This document shows positions 63,124 to 64,000 of a DNA stretch of 64,000 nucleotides, one piece after another. The notes beneath the pieces are model-generated. The model saw only the letters and a list, made by a program, of their open reading frames with translations, was not told the origin of the DNA and made no database searches. The stretch's first letter is position 1, and each line of letters opens with the position of its first letter. A program made the translations under genes and the position numbers. Source of the DNA: Pseudomonas putida (GTDB lineage: Bacteria > Pseudomonadota > Gammaproteobacteria > Pseudomonadales > Pseudomonadaceae); NCBI RefSeq assembly GCF_028682455.1, contig NZ_JANHLD010000004.1, positions 186,001-250,000 of the forward strand, in the 5' to 3' direction.

Positions 63124-64000
63124 TTGAGACGATCTACCACTGCAGTTTTCGCCTTGTCCCTCACCGGCCTGTCCGTCATGGCCCAGGCCGAACCCGCCAG
63201 CCAGGCCTTCGTCCCGGTCAGTGTCAAGGACACCAGTGCCCAGAGCCAGGCCACCGGCTTTATCGACGGCCAGAGCCTGTCTGGCACCACCCGCAACTGG
63301 TACGCCCGCGAACGCGCTACCCGCGCACCGCTGTGGAAGTACTACAAGAGCGACGGCACCCGCCACGACACCCACAGCCGTGACAACTGGGTGCAAGGCA
63401 CCATCCTCAACTACAGCTCGGGCTTTACCCAAGGCGCTATCGGTTTTGCCACCGAACTGGCCGCCTACAACGCCATTGCCCTGGAGCAGGGGCGCGCTGC
63501 GGTGGCCGGCCCCAACAACCGCACCCTGACCCACAGTGACGGCGACGTCATTGGCCAGTGGAGCAAGGCAGGCCTGGCGAACATCAAGGCACGGGTATCC
63601 AACACCACCCTGACCGCAGGCCGCCAGTCGGTGGATACACCGGTCATTGCCTACATTGGCAACCGCGCCCTGCCGTCGAGCTTCCAGGGTGTCAGCATTC
63701 ACAGCGAAGAGTTCGACAACCTGTCGTTCGACGCCGGGACCTTCGACCGGGTATCGCCGCGAACCGAGCAGAGCCTGAGCAAATTCCGCTCCGAGTACGC
63801 CGCCAATGGCGCAGAAACCGATCGCATCAGCATGCTCGGCATCAACTACCAGCCACTGCAGAGCCTCAGAACCAGCCTGTACGCCTCAAAGGTCGAAGAC
63901 TTCTGGAACCAGTACTACTTCGGGGCCAACCATGAACTGGGCGACAGCGCGGTGTTGAGCCTGACCACCGGCCTCAACTACTACAAAACCAAGGATGAGG
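63124..64000 (+). CDS. OprD-family porin (OpdP-like), N-terminal part; cut by window end
   Basis: The frame opens at TTG 63124, with AGGGAG seven bases upstream, and stays open to the window end (292 codons). A signal peptide (TAVFALSLTGLSVMAQAEP, cleavage near residue 23) is followed by OprD-type barrel features: GFIDGQSLSGTTRNWYARER near residue 46, DNWVQGTILNYSSGFTQGAI near 87, and ALPSSFQGVSIHSEEF near 185. OprD porins take up specific small solutes. Placed after dppA genes it resembles OpdP, the dipeptide porin of P. aeruginosa. The C-terminal half is outside the window. Confidence 0.85.
   Translation, partial: MRRSTTAVFALSLTGLSVMAQAEPASQAFVPVSVKDTSAQSQATGFIDGQSLSGTTRNWYARERATRAPLWKYYKSDGTRHDTHSRDNWVQGTILNYSSGFTQGAIGFATELAAYNAIALEQGRAAVAGPNNRTLTHSDGDVIGQWSKAGLANIKARVSNTTLTAGRQSVDTPVIAYIGNRALPSSFQGVSIHSEEFDNLSFDAGTFDRVSPRTEQSLSKFRSEYAANGAETDRISMLGINYQPLQSLRTSLYASKVEDFWNQYYFGANHELGDSAVLSLTTGLNYYKTKDE

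Overview
The window is about 64 kb of conserved core chromosome from a Pseudomonas of the P. putida group. The evidence is high-GC coding on both strands, Pseudomonas-type gene strings (sdaA-gcvT; lptF-lptG; hisG-hisD-hisC; mla; kdsD-kdsC-lptC-lptA-lptB-rpoN-hpf-ptsN-rapZ-ptsO; fagA-fumC-orfX-sodA; mreB-mreC-mreD-maf-rng-yhdP-tldD; gatC-gatA-gatB; roxS-roxR; dppA-dppA-opdP), and REP-like palindromes in several intergenic gaps. The species-group call rests on remembered synteny and was not searched. No tRNA, rRNA, CRISPR array, prophage or intact insertion sequence was found.

Layout. 0-2.4 kb: the end of sdaA, gcvT, a cold-shock gene with a long leader, and an RDD membrane protein. 2.4-11.2 kb: lptF-lptG (minus), then pepA, holC, a small hypothetical gene, valS and rlmF (plus). 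11.2-12.3 kb: a dead IS110-type transposase fragment and two genes for nucleoid proteins (HU and NdpA) diverging from a shared region. 13.3-16.2 kb: a small minus-strand accessory block (GIY-YIG protein, NTF2-like protein, CynX-like MFS transporter and its FadR-type regulator). 16.2-24.1 kb: minus-strand hisC, hisD, hisG, murA, ibaG and the mlaFEDCB phospholipid-transport operon. 24.3-31.4 kb: plus-strand Kdo synthesis, LPS export, sigma-54 and the nitrogen PTS. 31.4-35.2 kb: a ZIP transporter and a predicted Fur-controlled fagA-fumC-orfX-sodA operon. 35.3-48.5 kb: pmbA, darP, tldD, a nitrilase-like hydrolase, yhdP, rng, maf and mreDCB. 48.7-53.9 kb: gatCAB, an RlpA-like lipoprotein, a Ca2+/cation antiporter and a carboxymuconolactone-decarboxylase-like protein. 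53.9-58.3 kb: AroP permease, AEC transporter, RoxR and RoxS. 58.4-64 kb: a SIMPL-domain protein, two dipeptide-binding proteins and an OprD-family porin cut by the window end.

How the genes work together. Much of the window builds the envelope: KdsD and KdsC feed Kdo synthesis, LptABC with LptFG export LPS, MlaBCDEF and YhdP move phospholipids, MurA starts peptidoglycan synthesis and MreBCD places it. RpoN, Hpf, PtsN, RapZ and PtsO form the regulatory tail of the LPS cluster. The sodA operon pairs a manganese-type SOD with the iron-independent fumarase FumC behind a Fur-box promoter, which is an iron-sparing arrangement.

I found no clear new multi-gene system. The observations most worth checking are two genes (mreC and the Ca2+/cation antiporter) whose only start fitting a ribosome-binding site and a complete first membrane helix is a rare ATT codon, the IS110 fossil flanked by perfect hairpins, a possible fragment of a third dipeptide-binding protein between the two dppA paralogues, and the uncharacterised proteins of the sodA operon and beside holC.
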